Assembly (NCBI GenBank): GCA_046582185.1
Contig: JAYGEX010000039.1
Span: 1-64,000 of the forward strand
Length of the DNA stretch: 64,000 nucleotides
From: GCA-002726655 sp046582185
GTDB lineage: Bacteria; Pseudomonadota; Gammaproteobacteria; Pseudomonadales; Azotimanducaceae
Direction: 5' to 3'
The position numbers were made by a program, and so were the translations under genes. Under the pieces are notes generated by a model that did not search any database, was not told the DNA's origin, and worked only from the letters and a program-made list of their open reading frames with translations. Shown here piece after piece: positions 27,863-37,406 of this stretch (its first letter is position 1; each line of letters starts with the position of its first letter).

Positions 27863-28627
27863 TTAGACATTGAGTTCGAGCAGAACCGGACAGTGATCTG
27901 AACCTAAAACATCATTCAGGATATCCGCCTGAGTTATCTGACCGGCAAGGCCGCTCGAGGCCAGAAAGTAGTCCAGCCTCCAGCCAATATTCTTGGCGCG
28001 TGCCCCAGCCCGATAGCTCCACCAACTATACTTGACCTCGTCCGGGTTGATATGTCTAAAGGTATCGATATAACCTGCGCTCAGCATATTATCCATGCCG
28101 TCGATTTCAGTCTGCGTATATCCGGCAGTCTTGTTGTAGTTTGGCTTGGGCCGGGCCAGGTCAATTTCCTGGTGAGCCACATTGAAGTCGCCGCAGGCAA
28201 CGACTGGTTTTATTTTCTCCAGTTTTTTCATGTAGGCGAGAAAATCAGCATCCCATTTCTGACGATAGTCCAGGCGTTTCAGTGCGCTGCCAGAATTTGG
28301 TGTATACACGGTAAGTAGGTAAAATTTGTCGTACTCAAGTACGGTGATCCGTCCCTCCTGATCATGCTCTTCAATGTTCATATCAAGCCTGACTTTTAGA
28401 GGCTCGACCTTGCTGAGAATGGCGGTGCCTGAATAGCCTTTTTTTACCGCTGAATTGGTATAGAGGTGATAGCCATCTATGCCAGATAGTGCCTCAAGTA
28501 CTTGATCATCCTGTGCCTTGGTCTCTTGCAGACATATTACGTCTGTGTCCATGTCGCTTAGACAGATAGCAAAATCTTTTTTAATAGCCGCACGGATGCC
28601 GTTTACGTTCCAGGAAACCAGACGCAT
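27863..28627 (-). CDS. xthA: exodeoxyribonuclease III
   Basis: 254-aa AP endonuclease/3'-5' exonuclease of base-excision repair. The EEP-family motifs are present: VSWNVNGIRAA at the N-terminus, QETKAQ, GDFNVAH, WWSYRAGARAKNIGWRLDYF and the C-terminal SDHCPV. ATG 28627 has GGAG upstream; a longer frame beginning at 28783 would overlap the neighbouring gene and is not supported. Confidence 0.95.
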   Translation of the reverse strand: MRLVSWNVNGIRAAIKKDFAICLSDMDTDVICLQETKAQDDQVLEALSGIDGYHLYTNSAVKKGYSGTAILSKVEPLKVRLDMNIEEHDQEGRITVLEYDKFYLLTVYTPNSGSALKRLDYRQKWDADFLAYMKKLEKIKPVVACGDFNVAHQEIDLARPKPNYNKTAGYTQTEIDGMDNMLSAGYIDTFRHINPDEVKYSWWSYRAGARAKNIGWRLDYFLASSGLAGQITQADILNDVLGSDHCPVLLELNV

Positions 28628-28752
28628 ATTGTTACTCCAATCGAAGGTTTGGTGATGAGTTTTGGTGACTACCAGTTCAGCCGTGAAAGACAGTGCACTA
28701 TACAAAGCCAGGCCAATTATATACAAGCCCCTGGCTAATAATGAGTCTATAT

Positions 28753-30177
28753 TTATGAAGGTGGTACAGCCCTCATTATACAATTCAGGACCTTGTTTAG
28801 TGATGTGGCGCCTGCAACTGCGCCGCCATAATGGCCTATTCTCACAATCACAAGATCATGGGACGGAATAATGATGGTTCTTTGACCGCCAGCACCTGCC
28901 ATGAAATATGCATCGTTCGGGATTGGTATCTGGCCATCGCCGTTTATCCAGAAAAAGCCACCGTATACAGGTCGTTTGTCTTTCAGCCATGCTGGCGCCA
29001 GGGTTGAAACAAAGTCAGCCCAGCCTTCGGGCAGTAATCTTTCGTTATTCCAGATACCATCGCCGAGATACAGATTGCCCAATTTTGCCCAATCCCGGGC
29101 GCTGCCAAATTCATAACCCTGAGTTAGAAAATTACCATAGGGATCTGTCTCCAGGGTGAAGCTACCTATGGCCAATTTATCGAACAGGGTTCGTTGCGGA
29201 AATGAATGATAGTCCTCATTTTTCTCCTCGACTGCCAGACGGATCAGATAGTTCGCAAGAATTGGGTCGCAGTTTCTGTATCGTCCAACGGTTCCTGGCT
29301 GCCATTGTTGTTTACACTGAGCGGCAAATTGAAAGGCATTGATGCCGCCTGTGTAGACATATAAGTGATCAGGATAGCCGAGCTCTGCCTCATATCCCGG
29401 ATCTTGCATGGCGCGGAAGCGAAGGCCGCTGGACATATTCAAAATATGACGAATGCTTATCTCTGATCTCGCATCGTTTTCCCAGCCGGGAATGGGTGCT
29501 GGTTGATCGAGACTGTATACACCTTGCTGCACGAGTTGGCCGAGCATCGTACACGTGAGGCTCTTACCCATGGACCAGCTTTCAAGTGGTGTATCTTCGC
29601 TAATCCCATCACCATAGGTTTCGCTAATGATCTTTCCCTTATAGGTGACAAGGAATGCTGCCGTCATTGCCTCTTTCTCAAAGGCAATATTCATTGCTTT
29701 GTCTAACAGCACGGAATCAATGTTCGCCGGGATTGGCTCCTTTGCGTACCAATTACAACTTGTCTGCTGCGCGGGATTGGCTTTGACAGTGCTGGGTTCA
29801 AAGTGGAGCTCCCTGGAATCCAGAGGCAGAGTGATGGCACCCTGGGATTTAAATATTCTGGCTGTTCTGGTTATGCCGTTACTTAAGGAAACTTGAATCG
29901 ATCCTGTACTGCGGTCAAGTTCATATCCTGTCACATACTTCCTATCCTCAAACGGGGCAGTAAAGTAGCCAGTATTTTGTGCGCAGAACTCGGGTTCAAG
30001 GCCGGCCAGATAGATATTTGATGCCATGGTTTTTGCAAAGCCCGAGCCCAGCAGGCTGATAGGATCCTGATCCGGAATTATGTATTCACCGCCCAGGTCA
30101 AGTGTTGATGCACGCTGGGTAATGAATGCATTGTCCAGATCATCGTTTGTTGCTTGTCCGCCGGTATCTCGAGCCAT
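28753..30177 (-). CDS. serine hydrolase, beta-lactamase family (class C-like)
   Basis: 474-aa penicillin-binding-protein/esterase-type hydrolase. The catalytic S-x-x-K is SMGK (about 201), the second motif is YRN in VGRYRNCDP, and AGAGGQRTI occupies the KTG-equivalent place. There is an extra N-terminal domain of about 130 residues and no obvious signal peptide, so it may act in the cytoplasm on an ester or amide. ATG 30177 is preferred over a TTG at 30198. Confidence 0.85.
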   Translation of the reverse strand: MARDTGGQATNDDLDNAFITQRASTLDLGGEYIIPDQDPISLLGSGFAKTMASNIYLAGLEPEFCAQNTGYFTAPFEDRKYVTGYELDRSTGSIQVSLSNGITRTARIFKSQGAITLPLDSRELHFEPSTVKANPAQQTSCNWYAKEPIPANIDSVLLDKAMNIAFEKEAMTAAFLVTYKGKIISETYGDGISEDTPLESWSMGKSLTCTMLGQLVQQGVYSLDQPAPIPGWENDARSEISIRHILNMSSGLRFRAMQDPGYEAELGYPDHLYVYTGGINAFQFAAQCKQQWQPGTVGRYRNCDPILANYLIRLAVEEKNEDYHSFPQRTLFDKLAIGSFTLETDPYGNFLTQGYEFGSARDWAKLGNLYLGDGIWNNERLLPEGWADFVSTLAPAWLKDKRPVYGGFFWINGDGQIPIPNDAYFMAGAGGQRTIIIPSHDLVIVRIGHYGGAVAGATSLNKVLNCIMRAVPPS

Positions 30178-30214
30178 ACCTTTCTCACCTTCTGCCAAAA
30201 CGCTTAATGTTCGT

Positions 30215-30284
30215 GATCTGATATTCGCGATCTGCTATTCCTGATCTGCTATTCCTGATCTGTTATTCCTGGTCTGTTATTCAA
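30215..30284 (+). repeat. five tandem 14-bp repeats
   Basis: Five consecutive units of the form GATCTG(A/C/T)TATTC(C/G/A)N lie at 30215, 30229, 30243, 30257 and 30271. The two central units are identical (GATCTGCTATTCCT). They sit between the divergent serine hydrolase and acyl-CoA dehydrogenase genes, in likely promoter DNA. Confidence 0.9.
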
Positions 30285-30383
30285 GGTACCGATTGTTCAC
30301 TATAAAGGGAAGTGGGGAGGCTGGCGGTGTTCAGGTGTTTTTGGTAGCTTAGTGCCAACTGGAATTTGGCAAGGCGATGATCC

Positions 30384-31562
30384 ATGGATTTAGAAACATT
30401 TCGAAGTGAAACAAGGGAGTGGCTGGAAGAAAATTGCCCTCCCGGGGCGCGCGGTCCTGGTGAAATATCTAATGGCAGCACCAAGATTGAAATCAAGGAT
30501 GCAGATACCCGTCTTTGGCTGGAGAGAATGGTAGAGAAGGGCTGGACGGTTCCAAACTGGCCCAAGGAATACGGCGGTGGTGGTTTGAACACAGCTGAGT
30601 ACGTCATTCTGCTGGAAGAAATGGGTAGCATAAAGGCACGGCCTGCACTGTCAGGCTTTGGTACCAGCATGATTGGCCCAACCTTGCTTGAATTTGGTAC
30701 CGAAGAGCAGAAGAAGCGCCACCTCACACGGATCGCCCGGGCTGAAGTTGAATGGTGCCAGGGTTATAGCGAACCCGGTGCCGGCTCTGATCTTGCCAGC
30801 TTACAAACAAGAGCAGACCTGGAGGGAGACAACTACGTTATCAACGGCTCCAAGATCTGGACATCCGGAGCTCATAATGCAGATTGGATGTTTATCCTGG
30901 TTCGCACCGACCGGGAAGCTGCAAAGCACGACGGTATAAGCTTTATGTTGCTGCCCATGGATCAAAAAGGGGTTGAGGTAAAACCAATTGCTCTCTTAAG
31001 CGGCATCTCTACCTTTAATGAGACCTTCTTTGACGATGCACTGGCCGCAAGAGAAGATCTTGTCGGTGAACTCAACAAGGGCTGGACAGTTGGTAAACGC
31101 CTGTTACAGCATGAGCGATCCGGCATGGAATCGCTTGTCTCGGGAAGTACAAGTAAAAAGGAATCGGGACTCATTGATATTGCTCGTGAAGCCCTGGGCG
31201 TGGTGGATGGAAAGCTGGCAGAGCCAGTTACCAGGGACCAGATCCTGACCTACGAAATGGATTCTTCTGCCTTGAAGCTGACTCAGCGGAGAGTCGTAGC
31301 GGAGTCGCAAGGCGGCGCAACACCTGGTCCAGCGACGTCTATCTTTAAGGTTGTCGGTACCGAATTACAGCAGAAGTTTCATGATCTAAAGACCAGGCTT
31401 CGAGGTTCCAGAGGCTTCGGTGTAGACGTTGATGAATTTTCCGAAAGTGAACGGGAGGCTCTGCATCAGTTTTTCTTTTCACGCGCCGCATCCATTTACA
31501 GTGGCAGCAATGAAATCCAGCGTAATATTATCGCCAAGCGTGTATTAGGGTTACCTGATTAG
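30384..31562 (+). CDS. acyl-CoA dehydrogenase family protein
   Basis: 392-aa flavoenzyme. Family landmarks: WCQGYSEPGAGSDLASLQT (FAD/substrate loop, about 125-143), INGSKIWTSGAHNADW, and the C-terminal YSGSNEIQRNIIAKRVLGLP. It would pass electrons to the ETF encoded at 2361-4039. Substrate chain type cannot be read from the sequence. Confidence 0.94.
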   Translation: MDLETFRSETREWLEENCPPGARGPGEISNGSTKIEIKDADTRLWLERMVEKGWTVPNWPKEYGGGGLNTAEYVILLEEMGSIKARPALSGFGTSMIGPTLLEFGTEEQKKRHLTRIARAEVEWCQGYSEPGAGSDLASLQTRADLEGDNYVINGSKIWTSGAHNADWMFILVRTDREAAKHDGISFMLLPMDQKGVEVKPIALLSGISTFNETFFDDALAAREDLVGELNKGWTVGKRLLQHERSGMESLVSGSTSKKESGLIDIAREALGVVDGKLAEPVTRDQILTYEMDSSALKLTQRRVVAESQGGATPGPATSIFKVVGTELQQKFHDLKTRLRGSRGFGVDVDEFSESEREALHQFFFSRAASIYSGSNEIQRNIIAKRVLGLPD

Positions 31563-31620
31563 GATTTAATTGAGATCGTTAGTAAATCTTGTGAATAAAT
31601 AACAGACTGGGGAGTCATTA

Positions 31621-31938
31621 ATGCCGAAGCTTGCTGTCAGGATGCTTACTGGAAAATCCGGTAAAGAATATAGTTTCAATGTCTATACCGGAGACATGCG
31701 CTTTAATGATTTCATTCCGGGTGTTTACTACATCGCCAATGAGTCTGGCGACAATGAGAAGCCTATCTTTCTCGGCGAATCTGACAACGTTGATATAAAG
31801 TTACAAAAGCATGAAAAGCAGCCCTGTTTTGATGAGCACGATTACAATCGAATCTCATTTTACAAAAATGCCAGCCGGGAAGTTCGTGAATCTATCGTTG
31901 AAGACCTGCTACCGGTGCTGAAACCTGCATGTAACTAG
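31621..31938 (+). CDS. small GIY-YIG-like domain protein
   Basis: 105-aa protein. The region GVYYIAN, FLGESDNVDIKLQKHE, then SIVEDLLPVLKPACN parallels the GIY, YIG, Arg-helix, catalytic Glu and final Asn of GIY-YIG nucleases, but the usual catalytic Arg position is Lys (DIKL), so activity is uncertain. GGGGAG precedes the ATG. The stop codon lies in the left direct repeat of a putative miniature mobile element. I assign the fold only by motif resemblance. Confidence 0.55.
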   Translation: MPKLAVRMLTGKSGKEYSFNVYTGDMRFNDFIPGVYYIANESGDNEKPIFLGESDNVDIKLQKHEKQPCFDEHDYNRISFYKNASREVRESIVEDLLPVLKPACN

Positions 31939-32065
31939 TGCTCGTCCAGAAATAGAAATCGCGGGTGTTACTTCCCTGGTAAGTGACTGTTTTATATAGC
32001 TAACGGATCTATAATTTTGCATATATTGTGCTGATTTGGCTATTTAAGGACGGGAGCTAACTAGT
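31932..32065. mobile_element. miniature mobile element copy A (MITE-like)
   Basis: A 116-bp core (31941-32056) is bordered by the identical 8-bp direct repeat TAACTAGT (31932-31939 and 32058-32065). Its ends form an imperfect inverted repeat: CTCGTCC on the left and GGACGGGAG on the right. A second core of exactly the same length is at 48990-49105. There is no ORF inside. It lies after the GIY-YIG-like gene and its left repeat contains that gene's stop codon. Confidence 0.6.
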
Positions 32066-32243
32066 TTCAATCTGATCGTAATTTCCAGCAGGGTCCCAAG
32101 TTAAGGCCCGGAGAACCCCTTGATCCAACTGCGAAACGATCTCCAAAGAGAGGCTGGAAATCAGGAAGCACCTATCCGTGAGCTAACATGCGCACGACGT
32201 GAGAATTCTATCTCTAGTCAACGCCAACTAATAATATTGTTAG
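32066..32243. other. non-coding remainder between element A and the 88-aa gene
   Basis: Together with element A this makes a 305-bp stretch without a gene. No promoter, terminator or RNA motif could be recognised in this part. Confidence 0.4.
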
Positions 32244-32510
32244 CTAAGACCGACTAACCCAGGCGCATACCAGCCAACCCGCATCTGTTACCTTCACAGC
32301 TGCGGCATTGCCGCCTTCCTCGAGAAGATCTCTTAAATAGTCGCCAGCAGTTTGTTCGTCGGCGAATTCCTTCGGCAATATGGCTACATTTCGAACCTCT
32401 GGGAATATCTTTTCTGCTATAGAGCCCTGCATGTTTCGGTTGCCGAACATGCCTCTAACCCTGCCTTCCAGACCCTTAACCAGATGGGTTACATACTCAT
32501 AGTTGGCCAT
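32244..32510 (-). CDS. hypothetical small protein
   Basis: 88-aa protein that I do not recognise. It has no signal peptide or membrane helix; mixed alpha/beta composition (for example FADEQTAGDYLRDLLEEGGNAAAVKV and GWLVCAWV). The ATG at 32510 has a weak CGGAAT-type ribosome-binding site. It stands alone upstream of the ABC exporter gene on the same strand order. Confidence 0.6.
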   Translation of the reverse strand: MANYEYVTHLVKGLEGRVRGMFGNRNMQGSIAEKIFPEVRNVAILPKEFADEQTAGDYLRDLLEEGGNAAAVKVTDAGWLVCAWVSRS

Positions 32511-32623
32511 TGTTCATATTCCGTTGCTTGAATTATAAGGACTTTGCCATGAAGCGATATTGTAGTAAAAAAGTTTCGTGTAGCAGAATCAAAACCCTGT
32601 ACTTTTACCTACGAGTGCCAGCG

Positions 32624-34555
32624 CTAATCCATATCAGTCTTGTCTTCCGCTTGCAGGCGAAATGAGCGAAGTTCTTCACTGCCGAATATCTCCTGAATCT
32701 TCTCAATCTCGATAGCGGCTTCCTTTTGGCGCTGCCACATTTCAGCATAAATGCCGCCTGCATCAACCAGCTCTTTGTGTGTGCCGCGTTCGCTGATCTG
32801 GCCATCGTCCATCACTAGAATTTCGTGGGAATTGACAATGGTGGAGAGCCTATGGGCGATGACCAGCGTGGTTCTATTCTTTGAAACCTCCAACAATGCT
32901 GCCTGAATGTCTCTCTCTGTCTTGATGTCCAGCGCTGAGGTAGCTTCGTCGAGGACAAGTATCGGTGGGTTTTTAAGCACAGTTCTTGCGATCGCGACGC
33001 GCTGTTTTTCGCCGCCGGAAAGTTTTAAGCCCCTCTCGCCAACCCTTGTTTCGTAACCAAGCGGCAAGGAGATGATAAATTCATGAATGCTCGCTGTACG
33101 TGCGGCGGCCTCAACCTCGGCATCGCTTGCCAGAGGATTGCCATATCTGATGTTGTGTCGAATTGTGTCGTTGAACAGTACCGTGTCCTGGGGAACAATA
33201 CCTACGCCATGCCGCAGGCTGGCCTGGGTGACCTCGGAAATGTTTTGCCCATCAACCAAAACTGCACCTGACTGGACATCATAGAAACGGTACAACAAAC
33301 GCGCAAGGGTGGACTTCCCGGCGCCACTTGCACCCACCACCGCGACTGTGTGCCCGGCCGGAATTTCAAAATCTACGCCCTTTAGAATTTTCCGTTCTTC
33401 GTTATAACTGAAATGAACTGATTTGAACGACACCATGGCGTTGCTAATTTGTAGTTGCTCTGCGTTTGGAGCGTCCTGAATTTCAGGCTCTAAATCAAGG
33501 AGTTGAAACATGTATTCCATATCAACCAGTGCCTGGCGAATCATGCGATAGGATGATCCGAGGAATCCAAGGGGGATGAAGAGTTGCAGCATGAAGGTAT
33601 TTAGCATTACAACTTCACCTGTGCTGAGATTGCCAGCAGCGTAGTCTTGGATTGCCAGCATCAGGATGGCCACCTGGCAAATGACCCTGGTAATGAGCTG
33701 CCCGGTATTCAGGAAACCAAGTGTGGACTGGCTTTTGACGGCCGCAGACATGTATCGAAGTAAAGAGTCGTTATATCGTTGGGCTTCGTAGTCTTCATTG
33801 TTAAAATATTTTACCGTTTCAAAATTCAAGAGACTATCAACGCCAATAGTCGTTGCCCTTGATTCCTGCTTGACCATTTCACGCCGGAATTGGGTTCGCC
33901 ATTCCGTAAAGACCAGGGTGAAGCCTATATAGGCGACAACCGCCAGCAGAATAACGAATACATATTTTGGATGGTATGCGATGGCAAGATAGCTACAGAC
34001 AACAGTGATCTCAAACAATGTTGGAGCAATATTAAAGGCGAACAGACCCGTTATCTGTTGCAGCGCCCTGGTGCCCCTTTCTATTGCCCGGGATAGTCCA
34101 CCCGTATGTCGATCAAGATGAAATCGCATACCCAGGTTGTGGATGTGCTTGAAGGCCTGCAAGCCGAAAACGCGCTGCGCATATTCAGAAACCGGCGTAA
34201 ACACAGCCGCCCTGATCTCAGTAAGCAGGCCTGGCAACAACACCGTCAGACCATAGAGCAAGGCAAGGGTGACGAGGGCGGTCATCGCGGCTCCACCGTC
34301 AATTATAAGTGGGTTGGCGACAAGTGATTCCAGTCCGTCGATGAGATCCTTCAGTACGATCGGGCCGTATACGTTTGCAGTTCTACCCAGCAGCAAACAG
34401 CTAAGGGCGATGACTACCCGGATTCGCATGCCGCGATGATCTGCAGGCCATAAAAAGGGCAGGATCGATTTTATCGTTTGGTAAGCGGTTCGTTTCTCCA
34501 CCCCATCAATTGATAATGGGTCGGAAAAGGATATTGCGTGCGGGTTTAATTCCAT
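32624..34555 (-). CDS. Atm1-type ABC exporter (fused permease and ATPase)
   Basis: 643-aa half-transporter of the heavy-metal/glutathione-conjugate exporter branch (Atm1/ABCB7). The N-terminal six-helix membrane domain includes the branch-typical FHLDRHTGGLSRAIERG and FNFETVKYFNNE-like segment (LNFETVKYFNN). The C-terminal nucleotide-binding domain has Walker A GASGAGKST, signature LSGGEKQRVAIAR, Walker B ILVLDEATSALD and the His switch IAHR. It should act as an inner-membrane homodimer exporting glutathione-linked or metal-linked compounds. Confidence 0.92.
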   Translation of the reverse strand: MELNPHAISFSDPLSIDGVEKRTAYQTIKSILPFLWPADHRGMRIRVVIALSCLLLGRTANVYGPIVLKDLIDGLESLVANPLIIDGGAAMTALVTLALLYGLTVLLPGLLTEIRAAVFTPVSEYAQRVFGLQAFKHIHNLGMRFHLDRHTGGLSRAIERGTRALQQITGLFAFNIAPTLFEITVVCSYLAIAYHPKYVFVILLAVVAYIGFTLVFTEWRTQFRREMVKQESRATTIGVDSLLNFETVKYFNNEDYEAQRYNDSLLRYMSAAVKSQSTLGFLNTGQLITRVICQVAILMLAIQDYAAGNLSTGEVVMLNTFMLQLFIPLGFLGSSYRMIRQALVDMEYMFQLLDLEPEIQDAPNAEQLQISNAMVSFKSVHFSYNEERKILKGVDFEIPAGHTVAVVGASGAGKSTLARLLYRFYDVQSGAVLVDGQNISEVTQASLRHGVGIVPQDTVLFNDTIRHNIRYGNPLASDAEVEAAARTASIHEFIISLPLGYETRVGERGLKLSGGEKQRVAIARTVLKNPPILVLDEATSALDIKTERDIQAALLEVSKNRTTLVIAHRLSTIVNSHEILVMDDGQISERGTHKELVDAGGIYAEMWQRQKEAAIEIEKIQEIFGSEELRSFRLQAEDKTDMD

Positions 34556-34720
34556 GTCAGTAATCTACTATGAACCGTGCGTGCTTTATAGAAGACTCTG
34601 ATTTCATTTTCAGATCATTAAGTTTTACTGTGATATGAGTATTCAGGGCGTCCTGATCCGGTCTGTTTCCGGCAAAGAGTATTAGGGGTAATTACAATTC
34701 CTCTTGAGATCGCGTATGTT

Positions 34721-36205
34721 ATGCACAGAAACAAACAGGGAGAAATTTTAATTACTGAGTATTCTGAATCGCTCGAACCATCTTCGGACAAGCCTCTGGA
34801 GAAACAAGCAATCTTCTGGTTTTATGGTTCCGCCTCCCTCGCCTATGGCATTAAGAACAATGCATTTAGTTATTTACTACTCATCTATGCCAATCAGGTT
34901 TTAGGCTTACCCGGCTACCTTGCATCATTAGCCATGGCGATAGCCATGATCTGGGATGCGGTGTCTGATCTGCTTCTCGGACATTGGTCTGATAAAACCA
35001 GCTCTCGTTACGGCCGGCGACACCCCTTTATGTACGCGGCATTCTTTATACTTCCCATCAGCTTTTACGCATTGTTCAATCCTGTGATTGAACTGAATGA
35101 AGACAATACATTCTACTATATTCTGGTTATTGCAATCCTCATTCGAACAGGTACTACATTATTCGAAGTGCCTTCTACTGCGCTGTTGCCAGATCTTGAA
35201 ACGGGCTATGACCGCCGCAACAAATGGCTGGCGCTGCGTTATGCCTTCGGTTGGTATGGTGGTAACGGAATTCATACACTCAATTTCATGTTCTGGGTCG
35301 GCGCCTATGGCGTTGCTGTTGGTACAGGTTATTCAATCTATGGAAAGGTGGGGGCAGTTGTCATCGCAGTCGCGATCGTCGTCTCGGCGCTGGGCACGCA
35401 AAAAGTCGCGGCCAGCTTACCCAAGCCGACAGAAACCTTTAAATTCCGGGAGATACTTAAAGAGATCGGTCAGATATTCCAGTCCGTGAAGAATCGAAAC
35501 TTTGCAGCCTTGTTTTTCTACGGGCTCATGGTGGGGATGGCAGGTGGCCTGGGTACAGCTTTGTATCTATACAATACAACTTACTTCTTTGGGTTCACAG
35601 GCTCCCAGATAGCTTTTACGGGTGTTGGTGTTATGTTGTCTCCTGCGATCGCTTATTGGGCGGCTCCCTATTTAGGCCAAAAATATGGAAAGAAGAAGGC
35701 CGCTATTTTGGCTATTTTAGTCAATATTTCCCTCTACCCAATCCCATATATATTACTGCTGTCGGGATATTGGCCAGAGTTTGGTAGTTGGAATGCACTG
35801 TACCTTTATTCGGCGTTTGTCGTAGCGGAAGTGGTGTGTAGCATCATCGGCGGTGTATTACTGGATTCAATGATGGCGGACGTCGTGGAGGACAGCCAGG
35901 TTGTCACTTCCCGCCGTTCCGAGGGGTTGTTCTACGCTGCCAGGGGATTTGCAGCAAAAGCGATATCTGCAGGTGGCATCATCGGGGCCGGTACAATCGT
36001 TTCTCTTGTCGGGCTCGATGGTATTTCGGGTGTTGAGGATGTCACTTATGAGATTCGTTATGACCTGGCGACTTTCTTCCTGCCATTGTATTGCTCTTTG
36101 TTCCTCGCTGGCTTGTGGGTTGTGAACATGTACAAGATTGACAGATCTGTTCACAGTGAAAATCTGGAAAAACTAAAGCAGTTGAGCGTGACCAGCGAAG
36201 GTTAA
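34721..36205 (+). CDS. MFS transporter, glycoside-pentoside-hexuronide (GPH) type
   Basis: 494-aa membrane protein with about 12 helices. The loop motif DLLLGHWSDKTSSRYGRRHPFMY is characteristic of GPH/MFS_2 cation symporters (melibiose carrier family), as are YGIKNNAFSY near the N-terminus and the LLDSMMADVVEDSQVVTSRRSEG segment. The transported compound is unknown. No good ribosome-binding site precedes ATG 34721. Confidence 0.87.
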   Translation: MHRNKQGEILITEYSESLEPSSDKPLEKQAIFWFYGSASLAYGIKNNAFSYLLLIYANQVLGLPGYLASLAMAIAMIWDAVSDLLLGHWSDKTSSRYGRRHPFMYAAFFILPISFYALFNPVIELNEDNTFYYILVIAILIRTGTTLFEVPSTALLPDLETGYDRRNKWLALRYAFGWYGGNGIHTLNFMFWVGAYGVAVGTGYSIYGKVGAVVIAVAIVVSALGTQKVAASLPKPTETFKFREILKEIGQIFQSVKNRNFAALFFYGLMVGMAGGLGTALYLYNTTYFFGFTGSQIAFTGVGVMLSPAIAYWAAPYLGQKYGKKKAAILAILVNISLYPIPYILLLSGYWPEFGSWNALYLYSAFVVAEVVCSIIGGVLLDSMMADVVEDSQVVTSRRSEGLFYAARGFAAKAISAGGIIGAGTIVSLVGLDGISGVEDVTYEIRYDLATFFLPLYCSLFLAGLWVVNMYKIDRSVHSENLEKLKQLSVTSEG

Positions 36206-36322
36206 ATTGAGACTACATTTATTCCAATGTTGGATGTGTATTGTTGGCATAACGAAGGGCTAGCAGAGGGTGCCGGGCAGAGCTTGCGAGCTGGGACATA
36301 AGACAGTAAATGGGAATCGATT

Positions 36323-37198
36323 TTACGACAGATCTTTTGCGAGCGCTGCAATATATTCTGGCCCGATCCCGCAACAACCTCCAATGATGGTTGCGCCTTG
36401 CTTCTTAAACAGCGTAGCCATCTCCAGAAAATACGCAACATCCATATCTGGTCGCAGACCTGTTGCTATTTCATTGTCCAGGGTCCATTGGGGATCCACC
36501 GGATTTAATCTGTTGGGATATCCCCCAATCGGCTTGTCGGTGAGTTGCCTTATCTCACCCAGGGCTGCAATTATTGCTTCTGGATGTGTGCAGTTAAACA
36601 GGAATCCATCGATATCGAATTCCTGAAGCCGATTGAATGCTTCAAGAATTGTTTCACCGCTACGCAAGCCCGTACCGGGCTTCTCCTTAAGCGTCCATGA
36701 AACCATCACAGGTTTGCCGTTGCCGTATCGCATCACCTGGCTAACTGCATGGATTGCTTCTTCACTACTGGACATGGTTTCGCAAATAAACAGATCTACA
36801 TAATCACGTAAAGCGATAACCATCGATTTGTAAATGGGCTCTGCCTGCTGTTGATCAGGCACCATGTCCGGTCGATAGCTCTCGGATAGTGGGGGCACAG
36901 ACCCTGCAACTTTAACCGGTGTATCACTGTCGTTGGCTGCCTTCCGAGCAAGTTCTCCCGCGAGGCTGGTCAGCTCTATATAGCGGCTTGCCAGATCGCT
37001 CTTGCCCAGGTAGCTGGGAATCGTGGAGTAACTATTGGTCGTGATCACATTGGCACCGGCGGCGATGTAATCCGCGTGTAATTGCAGCACTGCTTTCGGT
37101 GCATCCAGTAATGCCTGGGCGGACCAGAGGCCGGTGACTGATGCTGCCCCGCGGCGGATCAGTTCGCCGCCCATTGAACCATCCAAAATTGTGATCAT
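36323..37198 (-). CDS. homocysteine S-methyltransferase family protein
   Basis: 291-aa cytosolic methyltransferase that probably makes methionine from homocysteine and S-methylmethionine or a related donor (MmuM-like). The zinc ligands are seen as Cys in FNCTHPE and the Cys pair in GGCCGIGPEYI; the start ILDGSMGGELIRRGA is typical. No S-methylmethionine permease is adjacent. Confidence 0.87.
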   Translation of the reverse strand: MITILDGSMGGELIRRGAASVTGLWSAQALLDAPKAVLQLHADYIAAGANVITTNSYSTIPSYLGKSDLASRYIELTSLAGELARKAANDSDTPVKVAGSVPPLSESYRPDMVPDQQQAEPIYKSMVIALRDYVDLFICETMSSSEEAIHAVSQVMRYGNGKPVMVSWTLKEKPGTGLRSGETILEAFNRLQEFDIDGFLFNCTHPEAIIAALGEIRQLTDKPIGGYPNRLNPVDPQWTLDNEIATGLRPDMDVAYFLEMATLFKKQGATIIGGCCGIGPEYIAALAKDLS

Positions 37199-37406
37199 TA
37201 ATCGTCGGTCCTAAGTTTTATGGTTTGTCATTTATAGTAGGTATTATTGGTATGAATCTTCAGCAATGAAATAAATCGAGGTGAACTTGTAGCTTGTACA
37301 TGGCTGGTCCGAAACAAAAGATGATAATACCTGGTGCCCGTGATCTATACTATTTAGCCAATCGCCACCCAACCGCCTTGACGAGTACATTGTAACCATA
37401 ACCAAA

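Noticed and set aside
30215..30284. CRISPR array
   Set aside because: The units are directly adjacent 14-mers without unique spacers and no cas gene is near.
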